From an uncultured Kangiella sp. (GTDB lineage Bacteria > Pseudomonadota > Gammaproteobacteria > Enterobacterales > Kangiellaceae), in assembly GCA_950096615.1 (NCBI GenBank), contig CATNCP010000014.1, positions 1 to 60,983 of the forward strand: 60,983 nt of DNA. The letters are read 5' to 3'. Shown in pieces: positions 1 to 10,400 of this stretch (positions are counted from its first letter, which is position 1; each line of letters begins with the position of its first letter). Position numbers and translations under genes: made by a program. The notes beneath the pieces were generated by a model. It was not told where the DNA came from. It saw only the letters and a program-made list of their open reading frames with translations, and ran no database searches.

Positions 1-714
1 TGCATTGGTAATGCTTTAGAGCAAATCCAGCTAGGCAAACAAGACATTATGTTCGCTGGCGGTGGCGAAGAAGAAGATTGGCGCTTAACGGTACTGTTTG
101 ATGCGATGGGCGCTTTATCTAGCAAATACAACGATACTCCTGAAACAGCATCACGCCCTTATGATGCGACGCGTGACGGCTTTGTCATTTCATCAGGTGG
201 CGGCTGTTTAGTGCTAGAAGAGTATGAACACGCAAAAGCACGTGGCGCCAAAATCTACGCAGAAATCACCGGCTATGGCGCAACATCTGACGGTTATGAC
301 ATGGTCGCTCCATCAGGCGAAGGCGCGGTGCGCTGCATGCAACAAGCACTAGCTAACACCAAGAACCCTGTTGACTATGTAAACACTCATGGGACTAGTA
401 CGCCGGTTGGTGACACCGCTGAGCTTAACGCAATCAAAGAAGTGTTCCCTGAAAAAGTGCCATATATCGGCTCTACTAAATCGCTAGCAGGGCATTCGCT
501 AGGCGCGACAGGCGTACATGAAGCTATTTACTCGTTGATCATGATGCAAAACAACTTCATCGCAGCCTCAGCAAATATCACTGAGCTTGATGAAAAAGCA
601 CAAGGCCTACCGATTGTTCAACAGCGTATGGACAACACCGACATCAAAAGCTTCTTATCTAACAGCTTTGGTTTTGGTGGCACTAACTGTTCGCTTCTAT
701 TTGAAAAAGTCTAA
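1..714 (+). CDS. fabB: 3-oxoacyl-ACP synthase I (KAS I), 3' part
   Basis: Condensing enzyme of type II fatty-acid synthesis in the cytoplasm; KAS I elongates acyl-ACP with malonyl-ACP and is needed for unsaturated fatty acids. The reading frame is open from base 1, so the 5' part is outside the window and 237 residues remain of a protein that is about 404 residues in E. coli. The two catalytic histidines are present, in [11 protein letters not shown] and in [12 protein letters not shown]. The nucleophilic Cys would lie a few residues upstream of the window edge. The C-terminal [10 protein letters not shown] motif is intact. The gene ends at a symmetrical terminator and faces the small gene at 767-1030. 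The residue pattern matches FabB more closely than FabF. Confidence 0.96.
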   Translation, partial: CIGNALEQIQLGKQDIMFAGGGEEEDWRLTVLFDAMGALSSKYNDTPETASRPYDATRDGFVISSGGGCLVLEEYEHAKARGAKIYAEITGYGATSDGYDMVAPSGEGAVRCMQQALANTKNPVDYVNTHGTSTPVGDTAELNAIKEVFPEKVPYIGSTKSLAGHSLGATGVHEAIYSLIMMQNNFIAASANITELDEKAQGLPIVQQRMDNTDIKSFLSNSFGFGGTNCSLLFEKV

Positions 715-732
715 GTGCCAAAGTGTTAAACT

Positions 733-759
733 AAAAAGCCCGCAACTGCGGGCTTTTTT
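733..759. terminator. Bidirectional intrinsic terminator, fabB / DUF3081-like
   Basis: A six-bp GC stem (738-743 with 748-753, loop AACT) is flanked by an A run on the left and a T run on the right, so it can terminate both converging genes. Confidence 0.85.
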
Positions 760-766
760 ATGTCCA

Positions 767-1030
767 TTATTTCGTCTTTATCTTATCGATTTTTTGAAGC
801 TTTTCCAAAAACTCATCTTTGTCCAAAGCGCTCTTATAATCCAAGTTGTATTTACTGTGAAAGTTAATACTCAAAGTCACCTTATCATCTGTCAAATCAA
901 CGTTATAACCATCCAAGTCTGAATAAGCACTAATACCCTTGTAATAATGCTTATTACCACGCTTTTCACCCAGCTCAACAATTTTTTGGTAAGCACGCAA
1001 TGCCATGCGGATATCAATTTCAGAAGACAT
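767..1030 (-). CDS. Small conserved protein, DUF3081-like
   Basis: An 87-residue cytoplasmic protein without signal peptide or membrane segment, of unknown function. The pattern of an N-terminal helix (ALRAYQKIVELGEK), then GISAYSDLDGYNV, SINFHSKYNLDY and a C-terminal lysine-rich helix resembles what I know of the short gammaproteobacterial DUF3081 family; this is from memory, not a search. The ATG at 1030 follows a good AAAGGGG ribosome site. It stands alone between the fabB terminator and the lysS terminator, so it probably has its own promoter in 1031-1085. Confidence 0.75.
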   Translation of the reverse strand: MSSEIDIRMALRAYQKIVELGEKRGNKHYYKGISAYSDLDGYNVDLTDDKVTLSINFHSKYNLDYKSALDKDEFLEKLQKIDKIKTK

Positions 1031-1085
1031 ATTAGCCCCTTTCCATCATTTGGTATTATCCTAACGAAAAGTGGGAACGATAGAT

Positions 1086-1114
1086 ACAAAAAAGCCCGCA
1101 AGAACGCGGGCTTT
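1086..1114 (-). terminator. Intrinsic terminator of prfB-lysS
   Basis: Six-bp stem GCCCGC/GCGGGC (1094-1099 with 1106-1111). On the minus strand it is followed by a run of Ts, 40 bp past the lysS stop. Confidence 0.85.
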
Positions 1115-1151
1115 AAACTTTCTTTACTAAAGAAGGCCAAAACTAAGTTTT

Positions 1152-2651
1152 TTACTCAGGACGCATATGTGGGAATAACAGTACATCACGTATGCTTGGT
1201 GAATCAGTAAGCAACATCACCAAGCGGTCAATACCAATACCCTCTCCTGCTGTTGGTGGTAAACCATACTCTAGCGCGCGAATATAATCCGCGTCATAGT
1301 GCATCGCTTCATCATCACCAGCGTCTTTAGCTTGAACCTGTGCTTTAAAACGCTCAGCCTGATCTTCCGCGTCATTTAACTCTGAGAAACCATTCGCTAA
1401 TTCACGACCACCGGCGAAGAATTCAAAACGGTCTGTCACGAAAGGATTATCATCATTACGGCGTGCTAATGGTGAAACCTCTGCCGGGTAAGCCGTAATA
1501 AAGGTTGGTTGAACTAACTTATGCTCAGCAACTTCTTCGAAAATTTCGATCTGAATTTTGCCTAAGCCCCAAGAGTCTTCGATTTTGACATTGCTCGCTT
1601 TAGCGATCTTTTTAGCCGTCTCAAGATCATTCAACTGGTCAATAGAAACTTCTGGTAAATACTTAACAATCGCTTCTAATACCGTCATACGCTCGAACGA
1701 CTTACCAAAGTCATACGTTGCATCGCCACTTTCGAATACCGTTTTACCCAATACTGATTCAACGGTGAAACGTAACATCTCTTCGGTTAAATCCATCAGG
1801 TCGTTATAATCCGCGTAACCCCAATAGAATTCCAACATAGTAAACTCAGGGTTGTGACGCGTTGATAAGCCTTCATTACGGAAGTTACGGTTAATCTCGT
1901 AAACCTTTTCTAAGCCACCAACAACCAAACGCTTCAAATACAACTCTGGTGCTACACGTAAGAATAACGGCATGTCTAAAGCATTGTGATGCGTTTCGAA
2001 CGGCTTAGCCGTAGCTCCGCCAGGAATCACGTGCATCATCGGTGTTTCAACTTCCAAGAACTCACGTGCTTCTAAGAAATCACGAATCGCTTTTACCACT
2101 TTCGAGCGAGCGATAAATGTCGCGCGCGAGTCTTCATTCACAATTAAATCAACATAACGCTGACGATAACGCGTTTCTTGATCAGACAAACCGCCCCACT
2201 TATCAGGTAAGGGACGCAATGACTTGGTCAAGAGCTTGATGTCTGAAGCTTTAACCGACAACTCGCCCTTATTGGTTTTAAACACAGTACCTTCGATACC
2301 AACAATATCGCCAATATCCCACGTTTTGAAATCGTCATAAGTTTCATCGCCGACCTGATCTTTACGCACGTAGGATTGAATACGGCCTGACATATCTTGA
2401 ATAGTGATAAAGCTCGCTTTACCCATGTTACGGAACAACATGATACGACCAGCAACCTTAACCTTCTTACCGATTTCCTCTAGCTCAGGTTTTTCTTTAT
2501 CACCGAACTCTTCGGCAATATTCGCTGCTAGGGAATCACGACGAAAGTCGTTCGGAAAGGCAACCCCCTGTTTTCGTTTCTCAGCCAACTTCTCTTTACG
2601 CAAGGTAATTTGTTCGTTGACATCGACGACTGGGGTTTCTTGATTGCTCAT
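1152..2651 (-). CDS. lysS: Lysyl-tRNA synthetase, class II
   Basis: Charges tRNA-Lys with lysine in the cytoplasm. The 499-residue product has the N-terminal OB-fold anticodon-binding domain (around residues 60-150, [19 protein letters not shown]) and the class II catalytic core, with motif 2 in [19 protein letters not shown] and motif 3 in [15 protein letters not shown] near the C-terminus. The length matches E. coli LysS (505). The ATG at 2651 has a GAGGTGAAGAG ribosome site. It follows prfB on the same strand, as in E. coli, but here a 120-bp palindromic element sits between the two genes. Confidence 0.97.
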   Translation of the reverse strand: MSNQETPVVDVNEQITLRKEKLAEKRKQGVAFPNDFRRDSLAANIAEEFGDKEKPELEEIGKKVKVAGRIMLFRNMGKASFITIQDMSGRIQSYVRKDQVGDETYDDFKTWDIGDIVGIEGTVFKTNKGELSVKASDIKLLTKSLRPLPDKWGGLSDQETRYRQRYVDLIVNEDSRATFIARSKVVKAIRDFLEAREFLEVETPMMHVIPGGATAKPFETHHNALDMPLFLRVAPELYLKRLVVGGLEKVYEINRNFRNEGLSTRHNPEFTMLEFYWGYADYNDLMDLTEEMLRFTVESVLGKTVFESGDATYDFGKSFERMTVLEAIVKYLPEVSIDQLNDLETAKKIAKASNVKIEDSWGLGKIQIEIFEEVAEHKLVQPTFITAYPAEVSPLARRNDDNPFVTDRFEFFAGGRELANGFSELNDAEDQAERFKAQVQAKDAGDDEAMHYDADYIRALEYGLPPTAGEGIGIDRLVMLLTDSPSIRDVLLFPHMRPE

Positions 2652-2760
2652 TTTTTCTCTTCACCTCAAGTTAATTACTTTCTTCATTAAAACAAGTACC
2701 GACTCACGGTACGAAAACTCACATCATTTTTCTGTGAATATATAATTTTTTTACTCAATA
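2652..2760. other. prfB-lysS spacer outside the palindrome
   Basis: AT-rich stretch between the palindromic element and lysS. It carries the lysS ribosome-binding site; I recognise nothing else in it. Confidence 0.5.
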
Positions 2761-2880
2761 TAACCGTCACGAGCGAAGCAAAGACAAGGCATATTGTAAG
2801 CGAAAAGCGGAGCTTACCATGTAGGTAAGTGAGCATTTGCAGCTACAATATAACGCAGTATTTGCAAGCGCAGTAGGTTA
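2761..2880 (-). repeat. 120-bp palindromic element, copy 1
   Basis: An imperfect inverted repeat of 120 bp. The outermost arms TAACC (2761-2765) and GGTTA (2876-2880) include the prfB stop codon. Intermediate arms include ATATTGTA with TACAATAT. The exact centre is a hairpin CTTACC-ATGTA-GGTAAG (2813-2829), preceded by GCGGAG and followed by TGAGCA. The same architecture occurs at 4209-4329 and 46233-46352. Function is not known to me; 3' end formation, RNA stability or a small mobile repeat are possible. Confidence 0.7.
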
Positions 2881-3976
2881 TACGCCGGCCTTTAAGGATG
2901 CCTCGATAAAACTATCTAGATCACCATCCAACACCGCCTGAGTACTACTCGACTCATGCCCAGTTCTTAAATCTTTAATTCGAGACTGATCCAAGACATA
3001 CGACCGAATCTGGCTACCCCAACCGATATCAGACTTAGAGTCTTCCAGCGCCTGCTGCTCTTCGCGCTGCTTTTGCATCTCCAGCTCATACAACTTGGCT
3101 TTCATCATCTTCATCGCTTCAGCACGGTTTTTGTGCTGCGAGCGGTCATTCTGACATTGAACCACAATTCCTGTTGGAATATGCGTCAGTCGTATCGCCG
3201 AATCAGTTTTATTGACGTGCTGTCCACCTGCACCGCTCGCTCGGTAAGTATCCACGCGCAAATCGGCTGGATTCACTTCAATATCTATATCGTCATCCAC
3301 TTCCGGATAGGCAAACACCGATGCAAATGACGTATGACGGCGATTACCCGAATCGAAAGGTGATTTACGCACTAAACGGTGAACGCCAGTCTCGGTTCTC
3401 AGCCAACCGTAAGCATATTCGCCATCCACTTTGATGGTTGCGCTTTTAATTCCTGCGACATCGCCGTCGGACTCTTCGGTGACTTCAACCTTAAACCCAC
3501 GGCTCTCCGCCCAGCGCAAATACATACGAAGTAGCATACTCGCCCAATCTTGCGCTTCAGTACCGCCAGAGCCGGCTTGAATATCAAGGTAGGCATTGTT
3601 TTCGTCCATCTCGCCAGAGAACATGCGCCTAAACTCAAGTTTGGCTAACATTTTCTCCAGCCCTGCAACTTCAGCCTCAATCATCTCAGCACTATCGGCA
3701 TCATTCTCTTCCACCGCTATTTCTAACAAGTCAGAGTGGTCGGTAACGCCTTGTTCCAATTCTAGGATGGTATTTACAACGGCTTCTAATTTTGCACGCT
3801 CTTGACCCAACGCTTGGGCTCGCTCCTGTTCGTTCCACACATCAGGCTGCTCTAATTCTTTAGTGACTTCTTCTAAACGCTCTTGCTTGGCATCAAAGTC
3901 AAAGATACCCCCTAAGCGTAACCACACGCTCAGACATACCTTTCAAATGTTCTCTTATTGGATTAACTTCTAACAT
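2878..3976 (-). CDS. prfB: Peptide chain release factor 2, with programmed +1 frameshift
   Basis: RF2 recognises UAA and UGA and releases the finished peptide. It is encoded in two frames. The first runs from ATG at 3976 for 25 codons to an in-frame TGA (3901-3899). The second continues from GAC at 3900. The junction on the minus strand reads AGG GGG TAT CTT TGA C, the classical slippery CUU-UGA with an upstream Shine-Dalgarno-like AGGGGG. The joined protein has 365 residues, the same as E. coli RF2. The SPF stop-codon anticodon motif ([14 protein letters not shown]) and the GGQ motif ([15 protein letters not shown]) are intact. Alanine occupies the position that is Thr246 in E. coli K-12. 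Together with lysS it forms the usual operon. A GTG at 3927 in the second frame is not a real start. Confidence 0.96.
3899..3913 (-). promoter_or_regulatory. prfB autoregulatory frameshift site
   Basis: AGGGGG stimulator, then TAT, then CTT TGA C. By the known RF2 mechanism, low RF2 slows termination at UGA and P-site tRNA-Leu slips +1. The sequence matches every element of that signal. Confidence 0.95.
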
Positions 3977-4208
3977 GCTGCCCCAAATGCATTTTTAGCG
4001 GAATTTCCGCTCTTTTCTACGCAAAAGGGGCATATTTTAACCAATCACAGGACGGCTGCATAGCCATAAACTACTGCATACGGCTAAAATTATAAGAAAT
4101 GTCGGTTTGTAGGTGTGATGTTGGCTTTTAGGTGATACCAACTGAGAACTTAACAAGGTTATCAAGTCTGTTACCTTACCCTGTTCCCACAAGAGAAAAA
4201 GCGTAACA
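3977..4208. other. prfB upstream region, no gene seen
   Basis: About 230 bp between prfB and the second palindromic element, AT-rich, with no ORF of coding character. It should hold the prfB promoter; no convincing -35/-10 pair was picked. A short hairpin (GCGGAATTTCCGC) lies near 3998-4010. Confidence 0.4.
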
Positions 4209-4329
4209 TAGAGCTCATTAGCTCAGTGCTTAGGCGGCAAATTGAAATTTTAAGGACGGAGTTTACTAAGAGTAAATGACGACGAAAAATTCCAATTTAA
4301 CAAACTAAACACAACGATAAGGAGCTTTA
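4209..4329 (-). repeat. 121-bp palindromic element, copy 2
   Basis: Imperfect inverted repeat whose outer arm includes the stop codon of the DUF4442 gene (4327-4329). The pairing 4213-4220 with 4318-4325 matches 7 of 8, and AAATTG pairs with CAATTT further in. The central hairpin TTTACT-AAG-AGTAAA (4262-4276) has ACGGAG on its left and TGACGA on its right. Centre and length coincide with the copies at 2761 and 46233 although the stems differ in sequence. Confidence 0.68.
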
Positions 4330-4818
4330 ACGTCGTTTAGGGGTCCACGCCCATATCATTGTACACTCTATAGGCTCCTTCCCCTCTTCGTCGATTACCG
4401 ACACCGCCACTTCGACTTCGCCTTTCTCTAACGTCAGAATATCCTGTATTTGTGACTCGGTGAGATGAGCCTTTGCGACTAAATCACCTTTAGCTCTTTT
4501 TAGGAAATCGACCTTAAGCGTTTTAATCACTGGCACTTTATCGTCAGGAACATTCATCCCGACCACCATACCAGTTGCAGTTTCAGCGATGAGAGCCATG
4601 CCAGCCGCATGAATCGTGCCAATATGGTTTTGTACTTTTTTTCGATTTTGAAGCCTAAACTCTGACTGTGATTTCGTCAGCTGCAACACCTCAACTTTGG
4701 CAGTTCCTACTAGCTTAACCGTCCTTCTCAAAGCAAAGTTAAGTAATAGCTGCCGTAAAAACGAAGGGTATCCTTCTATTTTTTTCACTAATCTCGCTAA
4801 ACGGTTATCTTTACTCAT
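4327..4818 (-). CDS. DUF4442 hotdog-fold thioesterase-like protein
   Basis: A 163-residue cytoplasmic protein of the PaaI/YiiD-C-like hotdog group known as DUF4442. The segment NHIGTIHAAGMALIAETATGM (about residues 64-84) corresponds to the HxGxxHxxAxxxxAE active-site helix region of these acyl-CoA thioesterase-like proteins. DFLKRAKGDLVAKAHL and the closing WTPKRR are also typical. The substrate cannot be predicted. It is divergent from the DUF885 peptidase, with 171 bp between the starts, and its stop codon is part of palindromic element 2. Confidence 0.85.
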   Translation of the reverse strand: MSKDNRLARLVKKIEGYPSFLRQLLLNFALRRTVKLVGTAKVEVLQLTKSQSEFRLQNRKKVQNHIGTIHAAGMALIAETATGMVVGMNVPDDKVPVIKTLKVDFLKRAKGDLVAKAHLTESQIQDILTLEKGEVEVAVSVIDEEGKEPIECTMIWAWTPKRR

Positions 4819-4989
4819 AGAAGGCCCTTTTTCACTTTAATGACTCCAATAAAATTCAACTTAATGATGCTCTGGACTGACCAGATGATAATGACACAAC
4901 CTAGATTATGTGTAAAAAGATATTTCAAACTCGTATTAAGCAAAAATTTTGTGGTAATGTTTTTACACCTAACTCCAAAAGGAACCACA

Positions 4990-6837
4990 ATGACAAAAAT
5001 AACCCTACTAAGTCTAAGTATAGCCTTAGCACTAAGCGCTTGCTCAAACGACGAACATACTACTACCAAAACGCCAGTGGATACTGAAGTGACTTCATCT
5101 GAGACTGAAACTAAAAGCGAGATGACCGCGGAGCAAGCATCAGAGAAGTTAAACCAACTCTTTGCTGAAAATTTCGAAGCTGGTTTAGCCCTAAACCCAA
5201 TCCAAGCTACCGCAATTGGTGATAAACGCTTCAACGATCAGCTTCCAAACTTTTTATCGCCTGAATTTCAAAAGAAATCCCATGACTTTACGGTAAAGTG
5301 GCTGGACAAAGTCCAATCTATCGACAGAAGTTTACTGACAGGCCAAGATCGACTTAGCTATGATGTGTTCGTTTATCAGTCTGAAATGGCGCTAGAGGGC
5401 GAACAGTTTCCTGGTCACTTAATCCCAATTAACCAATCGAATAACATCGCAAGCTTTTTTGCACAACTGGGCTCAGGTAAAAGTTTACAGCCTTTTGAGA
5501 CTGTTGAAGACTATGAGAATTGGTTAAAGCGTGTTGATGATGGCGCCGTGCTAATGGACCAAGTCATCATCAATATGAACCAAGGTATTGAGCAAAATGT
5601 TGTTCAACCAAAAGCCTTGATGGAAAAAGTTATCCCACAGCTTAAAGCTCACATCGTAGACTCTCCTGAAGAAAGTGTGTTTTATCAGCCTATTACTAAT
5701 ATGCCAGAGTCATTTTCAGAAGAAGATAAAGAGCGCTTAACCGCTGCCTATAAGCAGTCGATTAAAGAAGACATCATTCCGACTTATAAAAAACTGCATG
5801 ACTTTATCAAGGATGACTACCTTGAGCATGCACGAGAAACCTTTGGTCTTAGCGAACAGCCAAATGGTGAAGCTTGGTATGATTACCAGTTAAAAACTTA
5901 TACGACCACAGGCCTCTCTGCGGACGATATTCACCAGTTTGGGCTAAATGAAGTCGCTCGGATTCGCTCTGAGATGGAACAGGTGATGCAAGAAGTTGAG
6001 TTTGAAGGAACTCTAGCTGATTGGTTTAGTTATGTTCAAACCAACCCTGAGTTCTACTATGACAATGAAGAAGATTTATTACAGGGCTACCGAGATCTCC
6101 AAACCAAGGTCAATAAGCTACTTCCAAGCATGTTTGATATCCAACCGAAAGCTGACTATGAAGTGCGTGCAGTAGAAGCGTATCGCGCTGAATCTTCTGC
6201 GGGTGCATCCTACATGCCAGGAAGCCCAGACGGTTCTCGCCCTGGCGTATTTTATGTCAACACATTCAATCTTAAAGGACAGCCCAAGTACGGCATGGAA
6301 ACTCTGTCGATCCACGAAGCAGCACCGGGTCATCACTTTCAAATATCGCTGCAACAAGAAGTGGAAGGCTTGCCGATGTTCAGACGCTTTGGTGGCTTGA
6401 GTGTGTTTTCTGAAGGCTGGGCTTTGTATGCGGAGTCAATCGGTAAAGAAATGGGCATGTTCACTGACCCAATGCAATATTACGGACGTTTAAGTGATGA
6501 AATGCTGCGAGCCATGCGTTTAGTGGTCGATACTGGTCTTCACGCCAAAGGCTGGTCGCGTCAGAAAGCCATCGACTACATGATGGAAAACTCGTCCATG
6601 GCTGATACGGATGTTGTATCAGAAGTTGAGCGTTATATTGCATGGCCAGGACAAGCGGTGTCTTACAAGGTTGGGCAACGTGAAATTAGCCGCCTTCGTG
6701 CCGAAGCAGAGAAAGAGCTTGGTGATAAGTTTGATATTCGAGAGTTCCATACTCAAATATTGATTGACGGCGCACTACCAATGCCTGTATTGAAAACAAA
6801 AATTCGTGAGTGGATTGACTCAAAGAAAAGTGCTTAG
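4990..6837 (+). CDS. DUF885 family zinc-peptidase-like lipoprotein
   Basis: A 615-residue envelope lipoprotein of the DUF885 family, proteins related to M32-type metallocarboxypeptidases and regarded as metal-dependent peptidases. The N-terminus MTKITLLSLSIALALSAC is a lipoprotein signal peptide with lipobox LSAC. The predicted metal site HEAAPGHH lies at residues 442-449, followed by a conserved EGWALYAE segment. I chose the ATG at 4990 rather than the in-frame ATG at 4840, because it has AAAAGGAACC just upstream and gives the signal peptide at the true N-terminus. The gene ends at a strong terminator. Substrate unknown; peptide scavenging in the periplasm is likely given the other peptidases here. 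Confidence 0.9.
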   Translation: MTKITLLSLSIALALSACSNDEHTTTKTPVDTEVTSSETETKSEMTAEQASEKLNQLFAENFEAGLALNPIQATAIGDKRFNDQLPNFLSPEFQKKSHDFTVKWLDKVQSIDRSLLTGQDRLSYDVFVYQSEMALEGEQFPGHLIPINQSNNIASFFAQLGSGKSLQPFETVEDYENWLKRVDDGAVLMDQVIINMNQGIEQNVVQPKALMEKVIPQLKAHIVDSPEESVFYQPITNMPESFSEEDKERLTAAYKQSIKEDIIPTYKKLHDFIKDDYLEHARETFGLSEQPNGEAWYDYQLKTYTTTGLSADDIHQFGLNEVARIRSEMEQVMQEVEFEGTLADWFSYVQTNPEFYYDNEEDLLQGYRDLQTKVNKLLPSMFDIQPKADYEVRAVEAYRAESSAGASYMPGSPDGSRPGVFYVNTFNLKGQPKYGMETLSIHEAAPGHHFQISLQQEVEGLPMFRRFGGLSVFSEGWALYAESIGKEMGMFTDPMQYYGRLSDEMLRAMRLVVDTGLHAKGWSRQKAIDYMMENSSMADTDVVSEVERYIAWPGQAVSYKVGQREISRLRAEAEKELGDKFDIREFHTQILIDGALPMPVLKTKIREWIDSKKSA

Positions 6838-6852
6838 CGCTTGTCACTTAGC

Positions 6853-6882
6853 AAAAAAAAGGAGCCTCTTGGCTCCTTTTTT
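6853..6882. terminator. Bidirectional intrinsic terminator, DUF885 / GNAT
   Basis: Stem GGAGCC-TCTT-GGCTCC, A run on the left and T run on the right. It serves both the plus-strand peptidase and the minus-strand repair operon that ends at 6904. Confidence 0.9.
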
Positions 6883-6903
6883 ATCCAACAAGTTTAACTC
6901 ACC

Positions 6904-7452
6904 TTATAACTTTATATTTTTAGCCAAGCAGCCATAAGCGACCTCATCTTGCCAGCGCCCATCAAAATTAAAATGTTCTTTGAAATACCCTTCACGTCGC
7001 ATTCCAAAATGCTCCATTAACTTCCACGATGGGATATTTCTCGGCTCGCAGTAAGCAATGATTTTATGACAAGGCCAGTCTCTTAATATTACCTGTAATA
7101 GCTCTTTAAGCGCCTCAGTACCGTAACCATGACCATGATAATGGCGATTAAATTTATAACCTATTTCTATGTGCTGATGTTGCTTGCTGGTATAGCGGAA
7201 ACCAATGTCGCCTATCAACTTAGCTTCCGACTTTAAAACAACAGCAGCACCCATCCAGCGACCTTCCTCACCTTTCCATCCTCCAAAATGGTTCAGAAAA
7301 ATATCATGCGCATCTTTTTTGTTAGAAACAGGTGCGATGTACTTCATTACCTCTGGATCCATGGCGTACTCGCAATAATCCTCGAAGTCAGACTCTTTCA
7401 GTGGACGTAATAATAACCGTTCGGTATCAATGTTTTCTTGCATAGAATGCAT
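6904..7452 (-). CDS. GNAT N-acetyltransferase, RimJ/RimL type
   Basis: A 182-residue acetyl-CoA dependent acetyltransferase of the RimJ/RimL branch: TERLLLRPLKESDFEDY at the start, IEIGYKFNRHYHGHGYGTEAL as the acetyl-CoA loop, and NIPSWKLMEHFGMRREGYF near the end. The substrate (ribosomal protein, antibiotic or small amine) cannot be told. The ATG at 7452 overlaps the addA-like stop as TGATG, so the two are probably translationally coupled. A GTG one codon upstream and an ATG at 7443 are alternative starts. It is the last gene of the minus-strand block that starts with alkB. Confidence 0.85.
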   Translation of the reverse strand: MHSMQENIDTERLLLRPLKESDFEDYCEYAMDPEVMKYIAPVSNKKDAHDIFLNHFGGWKGEEGRWMGAAVVLKSEAKLIGDIGFRYTSKQHQHIEIGYKFNRHYHGHGYGTEALKELLQVILRDWPCHKIIAYCEPRNIPSWKLMEHFGMRREGYFKEHFNFDGRWQDEVAYGCLAKNIKL

Positions 7453-10400
7453 CACCCAGGAATTTCAACAAACTGCTTCAATAATGGAAAGTATAACGCA
7501 ATTTTACTAGGGCGCTGCTCAAACTTACCCACAATGTGTTGATACTGCTTTAACTGCTTGGCATACCGTTCAACTTCAGCACTTATAAAACGGTCAACAT
7601 CTGAACCTTTGTGATCACCTGTTTTATAGTCGATTATCCAACGAGTCCCTTCCTCATCAATAAAGCTACGATCGATGATAAAGCTCCGAATCAATGCCCG
7701 GCCACTAGAGTCTGCGATCGCTCCAGTCAGCTCCCACTCACAGCGGGAATCTTCATGTTTATGCAGTAACCATTGGCCTTTTTTGTCATCTTTAACGTTT
7801 AACAGCGCTTGCTTTGCTTTCTGAAACGCTTGCGTCACTTCAATGTCCGTATGAAGCAGTTCTTGTAACTGAGTTTGAATCGTTTGATAACCACTGGCTT
7901 CAAGTTTTTCGAAACTTTGTCTTTGTAAAGCTATCAGCTCTAATTGTTTGTGAACCACTAAACCAACGACTCGGGCAATATCGCTCGCCCAATCGAAATC
8001 CACCTCTTCTTGCTCAATCAGCTCATCATCCATCCTCTGTAGCTGATTCTCTATTAGTGGTGCCTCAAAACTATTATTAAGTCGATACCACCCATCGTAG
8101 AAACTCAGCTCACTGCCCTCTTCAGTGTCGCTGATAATATTGGTAGAGACTTCCTTAAACTGCCTTTCAATAACGTTCTCATAATAGGTAAGTAAGTAAT
8201 GCAGTAATGAGCGCTTATCCACCGAGCTGTAAGACCACTCAGACTTTTCTTCGTCAAACTTAAGCTTGAGCTCGCAACTTAGTACCAACCGTTTTTTTGC
8301 ACGTGTAGCGGCCACGTATAGTAAGCGCGCATCCTCATACATCGCCTTTTTACTTTGAATGTCGCGTGCTAACTGATAGATAGGCTCTTTCTGTTCAGCT
8401 CCTTGAATAGGCGCCAATAAGTAGCCTGCCCTATCCTCAACGGTAAACTCTTCCCACAATAATAACTGATGGTCATCAGCTCTTTTTTGCCGTTGTAACG
8501 ATGGCAAGATGACGGTATCGAACTCCAGACCTTTCGACTTATGCATCGTCATGATTTCAACTTGAGCAGAGTCCGCTTGCTGGTCTGCAAACAGCTCTGT
8601 TACAGCAGTATTGATACGCTCGAAAGTTAACGGCCACTCAGCTTGTTCTAAACTTATCAGCAACTCAAATACCGCATAAACATCTTTCTGCTCAGCATTA
8701 TCCAGTAATACGCTAGGCCCACCTAGCGCTAACCAAGCAGCTTCTACAAGTTGACTTAAAGGCTTTCGCCCCGCACTCTCTAATATTGGAGCTATAATTC
8801 TTTTAGCTTTACTCAGGCGTAAAGTAGCATCGTCATCAAGTTGTTTGACCGCCTCAAATTCATCCAACCACTTCCAAAAGTGATGACCAAAAGCTCGGTG
8901 TAAATGTGTGATGTGCGACAACTTAATACCAACCAAAGGAGATTTTAATAATGCAGCCCATGCTATTCCGTCTTGCGGGTGAAGCAATAAGCGTGCCAAT
9001 ACCATTGTGTCGCTAACACACGGTTTATGCGATAAATACTCCATATCCTTGGCGTAATAACTGATGCTTGATGCTCTAAGTTGTGCCATTAAGTCTTGAG
9101 CATGGTTTCGACCTCTGACAAGCACCGCTATGGATTCATCAGGTTGTTTTATCGTGATTTTCTGTATGGTTTCTGCTAATTGCTCGGCTTCACTTTTACC
9201 ACCAGTATCGAAACTCACGTTGAAATCAACAAAGTGCTGCTCATCATCAGGTTTCATGGCTTCTGCTTTGCTGTAGCTCACCGCACCTAGCAGCGCATCA
9301 TCATTGGCAGGAAAAATTTTCTCAAAACGGCGATTAACCCAATCAATAATAGACGGTGATGAACGAAAGTTTGCAGTTAATTGTAGCGGCGTAACAGGCA
9401 AGCCATTAATACCCTCCTGCTGCGTCTTAATAAACAAGCCAACATTCGCCTCACGAAAACGATAAATAGACTGCATGGGATCGCCTACTAAGAATAAAGT
9501 GCGACCATCTCCAAGTTGCCAACCAGAAATAAGTTTGCTTAATAATTGATATTGCGTAAAAGACGTATCTTGAAATTCGTCAACCAGCAAATGCTTAATT
9601 TGATAATCTAACTTTAGCGCTAACTCTGATGGCTCATCAAAAAAACCCAGCGCCCTATCAGCAGCTAGTGCAATTTCTATAAAGTCAGCTTCAGCATTTG
9701 ACTGAAAATCGACTGTTAGCGCCCCAGAGACCAACCTCAAAAGATGTAACAGTGAATAAAGAATTTCCTGCTGCTCAGGGCTGTAAACAGGTTTAGGCAA
9801 GGATACAATATCACTTAGAGTTTCTGCGAACTCGGGAATTTCAGCCCATTCGGCAAACAGTTCTTTTAACTCAGTCTTGAGTGCCTTGCCTACTTTTTTA
9901 TCCTCACCCTGTAAATCGCCATCGGCAAGAAGGCCGATCTTTTTATTGAGTTGTTTTTTAAAGGTGCCTGATTTGGTTAAGCAAAAAGTGGCAACTGCTT
10001 TCCACTGCTCTAAGTTTTGATAATCTAACTCAGGTAAGGAACTAATATCCTTAAGTGCTGACAGTTCATGTTCCGCATCAAGAAAACCTGACGCAAAGTG
10101 TATTCCACGGAGTAAGCCACTTGCTTCTATTGTTGGATAGAATGATTGAAGCCTTTGCAGCCTCATCTGTGCAATCTGATTAATACCATCTTCTAAAATA
10201 TCAATATCCAGTTCGCCAGCACCAAGTAAACGCAACCACTGATCTCGTTTCCCAAGCATTTGCGCCAATAAACCGATTAATTTTTCAACCTGATTATCAA
10301 GGTGTGCCAACAGTTTTAAGATATGAGTACCGTAATCAGCATCATCTAAATAGCTCAAAATAGACTCTGCTGCACGACGGTATGATTCTTGTGGGTAGTT

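Noticed and set aside
3899-3927. GTG start at 3927 for prfB
   Set aside because: It gives a nonsense N-terminus. The ATG at 3976 plus frameshift reproduces the complete RF2.
4215-4236. A tRNA D-arm-like string (TTAGCTCAGTGCTTAGG)
   Set aside because: No acceptor stem pairing and no T-loop sequence follow. The stretch is explained as an arm of palindromic element 2.
4840-4989. N-terminal extension of the DUF885 protein from ATG 4840
   Set aside because: It would bury the lipoprotein signal peptide. ATG 4990 has a good ribosome site.
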